A stretch of DNA of 64,000 nucleotides from positions 124,001-188,000 of the forward strand of contig JAAWDX010000001.1 of assembly GCA_022794035.1 (NCBI GenBank), read 5' to 3'. The DNA is from Lachnospiraceae bacterium (GTDB lineage Bacteria > Bacillota > Clostridia > Lachnospirales > Bianqueaceae). This document shows, in pieces, positions 42,755 to 51,165 of this stretch (its first letter is position 1; each line of letters starts with the position of its first letter). Made by a program: the position numbers and the translations under genes. The notes under the pieces were generated by a model. That model saw only the letters and a program-made list of their open reading frames with translations. It was not told the origin of the DNA and made no database searches.

Positions 42755-43811
42755 GAATCACACCTCCCCTCGCCCAAATTTTGAACATTCTGGATGCCTG
42801 TTCACAGGTTTTGCTGTTGATCCAGTAAAACGTACTTTTACCTTGATTTCGTGAACAAAGCAGATTTGCCTTTTTCATGATATCAAGATGATAAGTTACG
42901 GTATTTAAAGCGAGCCCCAATTTTCTAGCGATGTCACCACTGGATTGCTCGCCATGTTCCAAGATAATGCCTACAATCCGTTCCCGATGCCGGTCGCCAA
43001 TAGCATTGCCGATAGCCTCGGGACTGATTTTAAAGTTTATATCAATAAGAAGACTTTCAGTATAATTTTGTCCTAAAATGCACCAGCCATGGACATCATC
43101 TAATAAAGTAATCCAGATACCATTTTTCATAAAAAGGCAAAAAGAAATACTAATGGTTTCTAAAGAATTCCATTGTTGTTCAGTATCAACATCAGATTCA
43201 GAAGAATTTAAATATAAAGACATGATTTTCTGCAAATCGGGTATGTAAAGATTTTCATGTAATAGAAGCAGTTCATTAGCACGAATTGCATAGCTTTCAC
43301 ATAGTTGGTCATAATAGTTGGTAATTAATTCCTTAAGACAGTCTATATAAGGTTTTTTATTAACAGAAAAGTTAAGAAGGAAAAACCGGATATCATCAGA
43401 CAAATCATTTCGGTCATAAATCTTTTCGGCAACCTCTGCAGGACGAATGGAAGCGGAGGCCTCTTCATGAAGATAAAAATGGAATATTTTTTCAAATAAG
43501 GTATCTGCGTCATTTAATTCTTGTAAAAATGTATCTAGTTCTAATTCAAAATCATATTTTCTGAGCAAGTCTTTAAAGAATATAGAAAGGAAAGTGAGGG
43601 CACGCGTATCCTTACGATAAACAAACAGTAACAAGCGCTGATCTGGCTCATCAAATTGATCCATCCAGTAATTATAATAAGTTAAATCGCCATTTTCATG
43701 GGTTGAATTGACAACAGTGCTAACCCATTTATCTTTAGGATTTAATTTCATAGTCAGCATGGAAATGGCATCATATAGTAAGCCGGGAGCCTTTTTAAAC
43801 TTTACATCCAT
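42714..43811 (-). CDS. ArsR-type winged-helix regulator with large N-terminal domain
   Basis: 365 residues. The C-terminal 90 residues form an ArsR-like winged helix: ERIVGIILEHGEQSSGDIARKLGLALNTVTYHLDIMKKANLL. The N-terminal 270 residues are helical and match the general type of DUF-containing ArsR regulators of Firmicutes (sequence family not certain). AT-rich compared with the flanking housekeeping genes. Promoter at 43861-43889. The 33-codon ORF and terminator follow directly. Confidence 0.8.
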   Translation of the reverse strand: MDVKFKKAPGLLYDAISMLTMKLNPKDKWVSTVVNSTHENGDLTYYNYWMDQFDEPDQRLLLFVYRKDTRALTFLSIFFKDLLRKYDFELELDTFLQELNDADTLFEKIFHFYLHEEASASIRPAEVAEKIYDRNDLSDDIRFFLLNFSVNKKPYIDCLKELITNYYDQLCESYAIRANELLLLHENLYIPDLQKIMSLYLNSSESDVDTEQQWNSLETISISFCLFMKNGIWITLLDDVHGWCILGQNYTESLLIDINFKISPEAIGNAIGDRHRERIVGIILEHGEQSSGDIARKLGLALNTVTYHLDIMKKANLLCSRNQGKSTFYWINSKTCEQASRMFKIWARGGVIHEDVEEADHANCI

Positions 43812-44230
43812 AACATTCTCCTTATTATATACTACTTCTAAATATAAGTTTCCTATTTAATTTATATCACAAAATAAATAGCGAGTCAATATAAGTGGAT
43901 CAATTGAAAAGAAAGTCGAAAGCCAGAGCAAAGAGAGAATAATATTCCAATATACAGTTCATTTTATGCAAAAATACTGTAGCATGTATAGTTAACTAGC
44001 AGTATATTTTTATAAAAATATTCAAATCGTTAAGTTAAAACAAAAAAACTCGCTACAAATAAAAACAAATTTTAGGTTGTGAAGCAGTAAAAAAGAGCAT
44101 AAAGAGTTGCTTAACCCTGCGGGGCATATAGGGATAAAGAGTATTGTCAAACAGAGACGTAAAAGCATACATAATAAATAGGGAACAGGTTATCAGAAAG
44201 AGATGATTGCTCAGCGAAATAGGAGGGACA
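43812..44230. other. AT-rich divergent gap, regulator/GH25
   Basis: 419 bases without a convincing gene. Contains the regulator's promoter, the palindromes TAGTTAACTA (43989-43998) and ATATTTTTATAAAAATAT (44004-44021), and a weak plus-strand promoter candidate (TTGTCA at 44144, 18 bases, TACATA) for the lysozyme gene. Confidence 0.5.
43861..43889 (-). promoter_or_regulatory. Promoter of the ArsR-type regulator
   Basis: Minus strand TTGACT, 17 bases, TATAAA, about 50 bases from the start. Confidence 0.7.
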
Positions 44231-45067
44231 ATGAAAAAGGTAATTGATGTAAGTCAGTTTCAGGGAGTCATCAATTGGGAGGCCGTGCGGCCGCAAATTG
44301 ATGGCGCCATTTTACGATGCGGATATGGAATGGATCAAGCAAATCAGGATGATGCACAGTTTAAGAGAAATGCCGATGCATGTACCCGATTGAAAATTCC
44401 ATTTGGCGTATATTTGTATAGCTACGCCGATACAGCAGAACGCGCTGCGTCTGAGGCAGAACATGTCTTAAGATTAGTCAGAGGATATGATCTGTTGTAT
44501 CCGGTATATTATGATCTGGAGCAGCCCGGTATTGAACAAAGTGCAGCTGCATGCGCGCGCGTATTTGGAGACAGGATTGAAGCAGCCGGATATTGGTGCG
44601 GCATTTATGCAGATGCTAATTGGTGGGAAAACTATCTAATAGGCGTGAATCGTTTTACTAAATGGGTAGCGGATTATAGCAATACTCCAGACTTTACGGT
44701 TAAAAATGTGGATATGTGGCAGTACACTGCGAATGGACGTATAGATGGCATTGAAACAGCAGTGGATATGAATGAATGCTACCGCGATTTTCCTAAGGAA
44801 ATCAGGGAAGCAAATGGCGGAAAGGAAGAACAGGAGGTGGCAAGAGTGGAGATCAAGGTGCTGCGAAAGGGAAATCAAGGCAGCGAGGTAAGAGCGCTTC
44901 AGATCCTGCTGATTGGCAATGGCTATGATTGCGGAGGCTTTGGTGCGGATGGGATATTAGGAAACGGGACCGAGCGATCTATACGGGCTTATCAAGGAGC
45001 CAAGGGAATTGGAGTAGATGGTATTGCAGGAAGCATAACCTGGGCAAGCCTGTTAGGCGTGAGATAG
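44231..45067 (+). CDS. GH25 lysozyme with C-terminal peptidoglycan-binding domain, endolysin-like
   Basis: 278 residues. GH25 muramidase domain (1-190): VIDVSQFQGVINWEAV at the start and the catalytic VYYDLEQPG; then a PG_binding_1 domain (about 215-278) LRKGNQGSEVRALQILLIGNGYDCG. No signal peptide or membrane anchor, so it resembles a phage endolysin that needs a holin or a lysis event. The start at 44231 follows AGGAGG; the earlier in-frame ATG lacks one. No other phage genes are near. It may be a domesticated prophage remnant. Confidence 0.88.
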   Translation: MKKVIDVSQFQGVINWEAVRPQIDGAILRCGYGMDQANQDDAQFKRNADACTRLKIPFGVYLYSYADTAERAASEAEHVLRLVRGYDLLYPVYYDLEQPGIEQSAAACARVFGDRIEAAGYWCGIYADANWWENYLIGVNRFTKWVADYSNTPDFTVKNVDMWQYTANGRIDGIETAVDMNECYRDFPKEIREANGGKEEQEVARVEIKVLRKGNQGSEVRALQILLIGNGYDCGGFGADGILGNGTERSIRAYQGAKGIGVDGIAGSITWASLLGVR

Positions 45068-45110
45068 TAAAACGTGTCAAAAAATTCAAATTTGATCAAG
45101 TAATATATAA

Positions 45111-45147
45111 CAAGAAGGTATCTTAGAAGAAGGTACCTTCTTGTTTT
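45111..45147 (+). terminator. Terminator of the GH25 gene
   Basis: CAAGAAGGTA pairs with TACCTTCTTG around 13 bases, then TTTTG. Confidence 0.75.
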
Positions 45148-45190
45148 GAAAAAAGTGTTTATAGTATAAAATAAAATACATGCAAAATAA

Positions 45191-45215
45191 AAAAACCGCC
45201 TACATAAGCGGTTTC
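45191..45215 (-). terminator. Terminator of the tRNA operon
   Basis: Minus strand GAAACCGC, eight-base loop, GCGGTTTTTT. Confidence 0.85.
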
Positions 45216-45224
45216 AATGAAAAG

Positions 45225-45297
45225 TGAGGCATCGGGGTTTCGAACCCCGAACACCCAGATTAAGAGTCTGGTGCTCTACCAGTTGAGCTAATGCCCC
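45225..45297 (-). tRNA. tRNA-Lys(CUU)
   Basis: Acceptor GGGGCAT/ATGCCTC, anticodon loop CTCTTAA (anticodon CTT), T loop TTCGAAA. Last gene of the tRNA operon. Confidence 0.94.
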
Positions 45298-45365
45298 AAC
45301 GACTTAACATTATATCAGTCCAGATAGGGAATGTCAAGCATGTACCAAATTTTATTTTGGTAGAC

Positions 45366-45437
45366 CTGGGTAGGAAGGACTCGAACCTTCGGATGCAGGA
45401 ATCAAAATCCTGTGCCTTACCGCTTGGCGACTACCCA
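45366..45437 (-). tRNA. tRNA-Gln(UUG)
   Basis: Acceptor TGGGTAG/CTACCCA, anticodon loop TTTTGAT (anticodon TTG), discriminator G as expected for tRNA-Gln. Confidence 0.94.
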
Positions 45438-45452
45438 ATAAAACCCGGACAG

Positions 45453-45527
45453 GGTGGGTACTGGGACTCGAACCCAGGACCTCCAGAGCCACAATCTGGC
45501 GCTCTAACCAACTGAACCATACCCACC
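45453..45527 (-). tRNA. tRNA-His(GUG)
   Basis: Anticodon loop TTGTGGC (anticodon GTG). The gene encodes the extra G at position -1 opposite discriminator C, the histidine identity element. Confidence 0.94.
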
Positions 45528-45558
45528 ATGAGATAGTCTCTTTGCATTAAAGGGACAA

Positions 45559-45632
45559 CGTGCCTGCAGGGATTCGAACCCCGGACACGCGGCTTAGAAG
45601 GCCGCTGCTCTATCCAACTGAGCTACAGGCAC
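45559..45632 (-). tRNA. tRNA-Arg(UCU)
   Basis: Acceptor GTGCCTG/CAGGCAC, anticodon loop CTTCTAA (anticodon TCT), discriminator G. Confidence 0.94.
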
Positions 45633-45677
45633 ATAAAATGCGCTTGTGAGAAACGCGAGGCGAATGAACAGGCTAGA

Positions 45678-45752
45678 TCGGGGTAACAGGACTCGAACCT
45701 GCGGCCTCCTGAACCCAAATCAGGCGCTCTAGCCAAACTGAGCTACACCCCG
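45678..45752 (-). tRNA. tRNA-Pro(UGG)
   Basis: Acceptor CGGGGTG/TACCCCG, anticodon loop TTTGGGT (anticodon TGG). First gene of the five-tRNA operon. Confidence 0.94.
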
Positions 45753-45782
45753 AGACGGCTCCCAACTAATGCATCGGAGATC

Positions 45783-45811
45783 ATTATACTAAATCAAAAC
45801 AGCAATGTCAA
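45783..45811 (-). promoter_or_regulatory. Promoter of the tRNA operon
   Basis: Minus strand TTGACA, 17 bases, TATAAT: full consensus, 31 bases from the first tRNA. Confidence 0.93.
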
Positions 45812-45818
45812 CCATTTT

Positions 45819-46319
45819 TTAGCTAAAATTAGAATAATCCATCAATGTGGCAGTCGCCTTTCCGGAAGATATCTCCAGAAGTGCATATCCTGCATGGCTG
45901 CCGCCCCGCGGCGCTGTCAGCGATCCGGGATTCAGATACAGAACTCCGTTTTCGTTAAGGTAAAAAGGAATGTGTGTATGACCGAAAAGAACGATATTTG
46001 CCGAGGCATCCTGCGCCTTTTGGCGCAGATAAGAAAGCCCACTTTTAACATGATGCAGATGTCCGTGACACATCAGTACGCGGCAGCCCTCACAGTCAAA
46101 AATGCGTTCATTAGGCGCGGCGCTAAGAGGGTCACAGTTGCCGGCCACACCGCTGAAGGCTAGCTGAAAAGCATGATCATACTGCCGTTTCAAAAAATGA
46201 AGATCACGGGCATGATCCCCCAAGTGCCATACGCCATCGATAAGCGTATGCCATTGTTCCACTAACAAGCAGGCATCGCGCGTATGCCCGTGCGTATCGC
46301 TGAGAATCAAGTAGCGCAT
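45819..46319 (-). CDS. YfcE/MJ0936-type metallophosphoesterase
   Basis: 166 residues. Calcineurin-like fold: SDTHGH (residues 6-11), HLGDHARD, GNCD and the C-terminal GHTH..LNPGS motifs that bind two metals. Related enzymes hydrolyse phosphodiesters in vitro; the natural substrate is unclear. The start at MRYLILSDTHG is placed at 46319; a longer in-frame start would overlap rdgB. Last gene of the htrA-regulator-rdgB-yfcE series. Confidence 0.88.
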   Translation of the reverse strand: MRYLILSDTHGHTRDACLLVEQWHTLIDGVWHLGDHARDLHFLKRQYDHAFQLAFSGVAGNCDPLSAAPNERIFDCEGCRVLMCHGHLHHVKSGLSYLRQKAQDASANIVLFGHTHIPFYLNENGVLYLNPGSLTAPRGGSHAGYALLEISSGKATATLMDYSNFS

Positions 46320-46323
46320 AGAC

Positions 46324-46935
46324 TCACACAATGCCGGCAGCATTTAAAAGCTGCAGAAGCGAGCGCAGCGCCTTGCCGCGGTGCGAGATGGCATGCTTGG
46401 CCTCCGCTGACATTTCAGCAAAGGTAAGGCCCGTCTGGGGGATCAGGAAAATAGGATCGTATCCAAACCCGTTTTCCCCTTTAGCTTCATATGCGATGCG
46501 GCCCTCGACCGTCTCCAGAACAGAGAGCTCGCTTCCATCGGGCAAAACCGCAGACATAGCGCAGACATAGCGGGCCGTGCGTTTTTCCTCGGGAGCAGCG
46601 GCAAGCAGATCCAGTACTATTTGATTTTTTTCCGTATACGGCGTGTCCTCGCCAAGCCAGCGAGACGAATAAATGCCGGGCTTTTTATCCAGAAAATCAA
46701 TCTCAATTCCCGAATCATCCGAGATAACTGTGTCGTGAAATCCGGCCGCTGCGCGCGCCTGCCAGACAGTCCGCGCCTTGATCCGCGCATTCTCAGCAAA
46801 GGTCGTTCCCGTTTCGTCAATATCCAGACAGACACCGGCTTCCGCCATGGTCAGGACCTCGCAGACACCGCCTGTCAGTTCCTTGAATTCACGGGCTTTG
46901 CCCGCATTTTGGGTTGCCAAAATAATTGTTTTCAT
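46324..46935 (-). CDS. rdgB: XTP/dITP diphosphatase (Ham1/RdgB)
   Basis: 203 residues. Removes non-canonical purine triphosphates (ITP, dITP, XTP). It begins TIILATQNAGKAREF, with the SDDSGIEIDFLDKKPGIYSSR substrate motif and the C-terminal AEMSAEAKHAISHRGKAL. The start overlaps the stop of the response-regulator gene by four bases (ATGA). Confidence 0.95.
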   Translation of the reverse strand: MKTIILATQNAGKAREFKELTGGVCEVLTMAEAGVCLDIDETGTTFAENARIKARTVWQARAAAGFHDTVISDDSGIEIDFLDKKPGIYSSRWLGEDTPYTEKNQIVLDLLAAAPEEKRTARYVCAMSAVLPDGSELSVLETVEGRIAYEAKGENGFGYDPIFLIPQTGLTFAEMSAEAKHAISHRGKALRSLLQLLNAAGIV

Positions 46936-47606
46936 AGTTCCTCCGATGTAGTTAATTGATAAAGATAATAAGGCCGTCCGGCCGCGCCGTATACAGGCCG
47001 CTTGGCGGCATACCCTGCGGCCGCCACAAGTTCCAGATACTTACGCGCCGTCACATGCGAAACAGCCAGCAGTGAAGCAGCCTCCGAGACGGTGAGCTGC
47101 CGCTGGCGCAGCAATGCCATAAGCATACGCTGAAAGCCGATCTGTTCAGCATCCGAAAGGGAGGCAGGCATGAGCAGCTTCCGGCGCTCGCCGGAAAAAA
47201 AGAACTGATCCAGCTCTGCCTGTGTCAGAATTGAGCTGGCAGAGAGGCCCTGCTTGAGGGCCAGATAACGCCGCAGGCTCCGATGAAGCCTGCGCAGAGT
47301 AAAGGGCTTTAGGATGTAATCGATGGCGCCGAGCTGCTGCGCGCATGTAAAGGTAGCGGCGGAGGTATCGGCAGTGACGGGGAGAAAATCGGTACTGGCT
47401 GACTGGCGCAGCGCAAGAAGGAGCTGCGTCACCTCGTCACGATGGGATTGAAGTTCGGCCATGAAAAGATCGGGGAATGGAGTGAAGTCAGGCGCAGGAA
47501 GCGCTGAAAACAGCAGAACCTCGGCACCGCCTACCGTCTGCCAGGCTTTTTTCATCTGGAGAGCGGTCGGGGGATGGGGCTCGAAAATCCAAACCGTTAG
47601 TTTCAT
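46932..47606 (-). CDS. CitT/DcuR-like response regulator with Glu at the phosphorylation site
   Basis: 224 residues: an N-terminal receiver-like domain (1-120) with the ending AIDYILKPFTLRRLHRSL typical of receivers, and a C-terminal HTH (LTVSEAASLLAVSHVTARKYLELVAAAGY). In the usual PDLxxxD phosphorylation motif the sequence is PDLFMAE, so the phospho-acceptor Asp is Glu51, and the acidic pocket is reduced to FEP near residue 9. It is an orphan with no kinase gene adjacent. It sits ten bases after htrA and is coupled to rdgB. Confidence 0.78.
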   Translation of the reverse strand: MKLTVWIFEPHPPTALQMKKAWQTVGGAEVLLFSALPAPDFTPFPDLFMAELQSHRDEVTQLLLALRQSASTDFLPVTADTSAATFTCAQQLGAIDYILKPFTLRRLHRSLRRYLALKQGLSASSILTQAELDQFFFSGERRKLLMPASLSDAEQIGFQRMLMALLRQRQLTVSEAASLLAVSHVTARKYLELVAAAGYAAKRPVYGAAGRPYYLYQLTTSEEL

Positions 47607-47616
47607 GGCCTAAACC

Positions 47617-48840
47617 TTAACGGAAGGTGGGAGGCTGCGAATTGCTGTCGCCCCAGAATCCGCCGGATGGATCTGTATCGTCATCCAAGGGCTCGAGGAC
47701 GAGGCGGATAGAGAGAGGGGCAGAAGCATTGCGGCCTTGAATGACCGTCACGAGAACCGTGTCGCCGACCTCACAGGAGAGAAGGATTTCATTGACATCC
47801 TCCATGGAGGTGAGGGACTGGCCGTTGATTTCTGTAATGATATCGCCGGAGCGGAGGCCCTGCTTCTCAGCCGAGCTGCCCGAACGAATGTGATGTACAA
47901 CGAGGCCGGCCGGGACATGATATAATCCGGCTAAGGATTCAGAAAGAAAAGAGGACTCATCGATGCCGCCAAGCGTCAGATACTGTACAAAGCCTTCTTT
48001 TAACAGGGCATTGACAACCTCCTGCGCATGATTGATCGGGATGGCAAAGCCAATTCCTTCCACATCCTCTAAAGCGATTTTATTGGAATTGATGCCGATG
48101 ACCTGGCCCTGCTCATTAAAAAGAGGACCGCCTGAGTTGCCGGGGTTAATGGCAGCGTCAGTCTGGATATAGGTGCTGGGCGTCTCGGATAGCTTGATCT
48201 CGCGCTTAGGGTAGCTGATTACGCCGACGGTTACAGAGTTTTGATAAGTAATCTGATGAGGGCTGCCAATGGCAATTGCAAGCTGGCCGGAGCGCAGCTG
48301 ATCGCTGTCGCCGAGCTCTGCGATGGTCAGCTGGCTGCTCACTTCTTCAGAAAGCTTGGATCTGTCGATGGAAACAACGGCAAGATCGGACTCCGTATCG
48401 GCGCCGACCAGCTGCAGCTCTACCATATCGCCGGTAAAGGTATAGAGATAGATGGATTCCGCATTGGCCACTACATGCGCATTGGTGATGACAAATAAAT
48501 GGTCGTTTTCTTCTTTGAAAATAACGCCGGAGCCCAGGCCCTGGCCATAGGAGCCCTCATAAAACCCTTCAACCACAAGGGTGACAACGCTGCGCTGGAC
48601 GCGTTCACAGGTTTCGGAAATGGCGTTGTTATCCTGAACTAAAGAAAGTAGTTTTTGAAAGGAATTTCCGCTGTACCCCTGATCAGCGAGTGAAAACTGC
48701 GAGGCCGCCTTGGCCTGATGGCGGGTCAGCACGAAAATGCCGCTGCCGAGAAGGAGGCCAAGGAGAACAGCCGAGCAGAGAGCGAATAAAAAAATACGGC
48801 CTCTTCGTTTAGGGGGCGCTTTTTTTTCGGAATCGTTCAT
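47617..48840 (-). CDS. HtrA/DegP-like membrane-anchored serine protease
   Basis: 407 residues. N-terminal cytoplasmic tail, one span (about 16-38), S1C trypsin-like domain with His in ITNAHVV, Asp in TESDLAVV and Ser in NPGNSGGPL, then one PDZ domain (about 300-385: HIRSGSSAEKQGLRSGDIITEINGQ). Degrades or refolds damaged extracytoplasmic proteins. GGAGGAACTC before the ATG at 48840 sets the start; the earlier ATG lies inside the ribosome site. Heads an operon with the regulator, rdgB and yfcE. Confidence 0.94.
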   Translation of the reverse strand: MNDSEKKAPPKRRGRIFLFALCSAVLLGLLLGSGIFVLTRHQAKAASQFSLADQGYSGNSFQKLLSLVQDNNAISETCERVQRSVVTLVVEGFYEGSYGQGLGSGVIFKEENDHLFVITNAHVVANAESIYLYTFTGDMVELQLVGADTESDLAVVSIDRSKLSEEVSSQLTIAELGDSDQLRSGQLAIAIGSPHQITYQNSVTVGVISYPKREIKLSETPSTYIQTDAAINPGNSGGPLFNEQGQVIGINSNKIALEDVEGIGFAIPINHAQEVVNALLKEGFVQYLTLGGIDESSFLSESLAGLYHVPAGLVVHHIRSGSSAEKQGLRSGDIITEINGQSLTSMEDVNEILLSCEVGDTVLVTVIQGRNASAPLSIRLVLEPLDDDTDPSGGFWGDSNSQPPTFR

Positions 48841-48864
48841 GAGTTCCTCCATTTCATTCAATAG

Positions 48865-48894
48865 AAAAGGAGGGCGTATGCCGGCCCTCCTTTT
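48865..48894 (-). terminator. Terminator of the PP2C-LysM gene
   Basis: AAAAGGAGGGC pairs with GCCCTCCTTTT around eight bases; T-rich 3' flank on the minus strand. Confidence 0.8.
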
Positions 48895-48903
48895 GTGGGT
48901 CTG

Positions 48904-50493
48904 TTATTGGTTTAGCTCTTCAACCGGAGGTACCTTGAGTACCATACCGGGATAAAGAGGGGTATCAAGCGTCATATCATTATATGCAGCAAAAGCTTCC
49001 ATCAATGATACATCAGCGCTGTCATAGAAATATAAAACGATACTGGAGAAATAATCGCCATCTTCTACCGTATAATCCTGTACCGTGGTAACAGCAGAGG
49101 AATTAGGCTCAGAGGAATTAGGAGAGCTGCTGTCAGGAGAGGAAGAATCGCCTGAATTTTGCTGGCTCTGTGAATCCTGTGAATTGTTGGAATTGGAGGA
49201 ATTATCAGGAGAAGAAGCATCGCTGTTATTCGAAATATTAGAGTCAATCAGGGTGCTGCTTTCCAAATTAGGAGCCGAAGAAGAATTCTGCGGCGTGTCC
49301 TCCTTGCTGAAAGCGGAAATAATGATAATCAAGAGAAGAATCACGACGACGGCGCCGCCAATCAAAAGAGCCAGCTGCTTACGGTTGCTCAGAAGGCGGT
49401 CTAAAATGCTTTCCTGATCGTCTTCATCATCGTAAATGGGATCCTCCTGCAAAGGAGAAAGCGTACGGGGACGAGGGGAAAGACGAGCCGGCGTAGGCCT
49501 AGAGTCAGGGGAAGCGTCAAAATCGATATTCTCATCCTCCGGTTCTGTCTTGCGCACGCCCTTGGGAATCTTAGAGAGGAGACTCTGACGAGATGTGTCC
49601 TCTCCGCTTGGCCGGGTCTTCTTCTCAAAGTTTTCTTTTCTCGGAATGGTAGAGGTGCCGCGTTTGGGAGCCTCTCCGGGAGCCTCCTCCACACGAAGCA
49701 CCATAAGGGTCATATCGTCTTCGCTGTGGTCGGTCGCCGCTTTCATGATCATGGTAGCAAGCGTGTCTATGGAAGCATCCTTTAAAAGGCGAATCATGCG
49801 CTCCATCTCTTCGTTGGAAATGGCATCGGACACGCCGTCTGTGCAGATAAGGAAAGTATCGCCGGGATAGAAAACGAAATATTTGGAGAAGGCTTCCTCC
49901 TTAGCATCATAGATATCATCCATTCCCAAATAAGCGGTCAGATGGGAAGAACCTTTGTGAACCTCAGCCTGAGACTGGGAAATGACGCCCAGACGATACA
50001 TATCGCTGGATTCTAAATGGTCATCCGTGATTTGCAGCATGCGTCCGCCGCGGACAACGTAGATGCGGCTGTCGCCTAAATGAACGGCCAATCCGCGGTT
50101 GCCATGCAGGAAGAGTCCGGCAAAAGAAGAGCCCATCTCATCGAGCAGCGCATCATTTTTCTGGCGCTTAAATGCACGATTGGTCTCTACCAAAGCATCC
50201 CAGATGCGCTCCTTTTCAATTTTGCCTACATCGGTCAGGGTTGTCTGCAGGTGCTGAAACATTTGCATGACGGCATTGCTGTTCGCAGCGCCGCGTTCAC
50301 GCGAATCGTCTGTGCCGATTTCGGAATCGCACACGCCGTAAATTTGAAAATCTGCGTGAGAGATTTTATTAAAGACGGATTGCGTATCAGAACCGACATT
50401 TACATACCGTCCGTTTACATACATGTTGTCGAGGTTTAATTCTTTTCCCGTTGAAGAAAGGGCATACGCCGCAATTTTTAATTCTTCAGCCAT
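48904..50493 (-). CDS. Transmembrane PP2C-type phosphatase with extracellular LysM domain
   Basis: 529 residues in four parts: a cytoplasmic PP2C-type Ser/Thr phosphatase domain (about 1-270), a charged Pro-rich linker (270-370), one membrane span (about 371-392, LIGGAVVVILLLIIIISAF), a Ser/Asn/Asp-rich extracellular spacer, and a C-terminal LysM (about 471-529). PP2C metal residues are seen in LDNMYV, VCDSEIG, CTDGVSDAI and DDMTLMVL; the usual DGMGG loop is DSEIG, a divergence. LysM binds peptidoglycan, so this looks like a wall-sensing phosphatase, the mirror image of PASTA kinases. No kinase is adjacent. Confidence 0.85.
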   Translation of the reverse strand: MAEELKIAAYALSSTGKELNLDNMYVNGRYVNVGSDTQSVFNKISHADFQIYGVCDSEIGTDDSRERGAANSNAVMQMFQHLQTTLTDVGKIEKERIWDALVETNRAFKRQKNDALLDEMGSSFAGLFLHGNRGLAVHLGDSRIYVVRGGRMLQITDDHLESSDMYRLGVISQSQAEVHKGSSHLTAYLGMDDIYDAKEEAFSKYFVFYPGDTFLICTDGVSDAISNEEMERMIRLLKDASIDTLATMIMKAATDHSEDDMTLMVLRVEEAPGEAPKRGTSTIPRKENFEKKTRPSGEDTSRQSLLSKIPKGVRKTEPEDENIDFDASPDSRPTPARLSPRPRTLSPLQEDPIYDDEDDQESILDRLLSNRKQLALLIGGAVVVILLLIIIISAFSKEDTPQNSSSAPNLESSTLIDSNISNNSDASSPDNSSNSNNSQDSQSQQNSGDSSSPDSSSPNSSEPNSSAVTTVQDYTVEDGDYFSSIVLYFYDSADVSLMEAFAAYNDMTLDTPLYPGMVLKVPPVEELNQ

Positions 50494-50579
50494 TTGTGCA
50501 CCACCTTTTCTTTATCTCGTTTAGCTGTTTCGGCTCCAAGAGGTGCCGAAAACATACAATATAAGCCTATTTTCTACAT

Positions 50580-50608
50580 ATTATATACTAAAGCCTTCTT
50601 AAGTTCAA
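50580..50608 (-). promoter_or_regulatory. Promoter of the PP2C-LysM gene
   Basis: Minus strand TTGAAC, 17 bases, TATAAT, about 87 bases before the start. Confidence 0.65.
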
Positions 50609-50669
50609 CGAGTTTTTCTAAATTTCGCGATAAGTTATAAAGAATTTACAAATCAGAGACAAAATGACA

Positions 50670-50702
50670 AGACGCTGCATTTCAAAGGGAAAGCAGCGTC
50701 TC
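50670..50702 (-). terminator. Hairpin after the rhodanese gene
   Basis: AGACGCTGC/GCAGCGTCT stem around a 14-base loop; the following minus-strand sequence is only moderately T-rich. Confidence 0.5.
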
Positions 50703-50715
50703 TTGTTTTGTCCTC

Positions 50716-51036
50716 TTAGCCCTGCCAGAGTTCATAGGGCCAGTGCTGTAGACCGTCCCGAAGATTATAGATGCGGGTATAGCCCATGACAGAAAGAACC
50801 TGTGCGGCCGGGAGGCTGCGAGCACCGCTGCCGCAGTAAACCAGAAGAGGCTGACGGCGGCCGGGAAAAAGCGCAGACGCCCGGTGAGGAACGCTATGAA
50901 GAGGGATGTTGACAGCGCCGCGAATATGGCCTTCGGCAAATTCAGCGGGATCCCGTACGTCTAAAATGCGGCATCCATAGCGGCTGTGAATCAGCTGCCA
51001 GGCCTGCTGACAGCTGATAGTCTGATAGTATGGCAT
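50716..51036 (-). CDS. Single-domain rhodanese-like protein
   Basis: 106 residues: ILDVRDPAEFAEGHIRGAVNIPL and the active-site loop VYCGSGARS with the sulfur-carrying Cys. Transfers sulfane sulfur or detoxifies; the acceptor is not known. AAAGGAG stands eight bases before the ATG at 51036, preferred to the GTG three codons upstream. It diverges from the fab operon. Confidence 0.9.
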   Translation of the reverse strand: MPYYQTISCQQAWQLIHSRYGCRILDVRDPAEFAEGHIRGAVNIPLHSVPHRASALFPGRRQPLLVYCGSGARSLPAAQVLSVMGYTRIYNLRDGLQHWPYELWQG

Positions 51037-51100
51037 GGCAATCACTCCTTTCTCCCTTTAGCATATGCCGCCAGGGAATAAACGGTCAGAAAAAAATGGG

Positions 51101-51129
51101 TTGACAGGCAAAGAAGAGCACGCTATACT
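51101..51129 (+). promoter_or_regulatory. Promoter of the fatty-acid synthesis operon
   Basis: TTGACA, 17 bases, TATACT. Just downstream (51138-51146) CTTTCAAAG is a small imperfect inverted repeat that a FabT-like repressor could use. Confidence 0.85.
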
Positions 51130-51165
51130 TAGTTAGTCTTTCAAAGTAATTGGAGGGAGGGTACC

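Noticed and set aside
44004..44021. ATATTTTTATAAAAATAT palindrome as an operator
   Set aside because: It is A/T-only in a very AT-rich gap, so the symmetry is weak evidence.
45291..45515. 74-codon plus-strand frame over the tRNA operon
   Set aside because: It reads through tRNA-Gln and tRNA-His complements, a common artefact.
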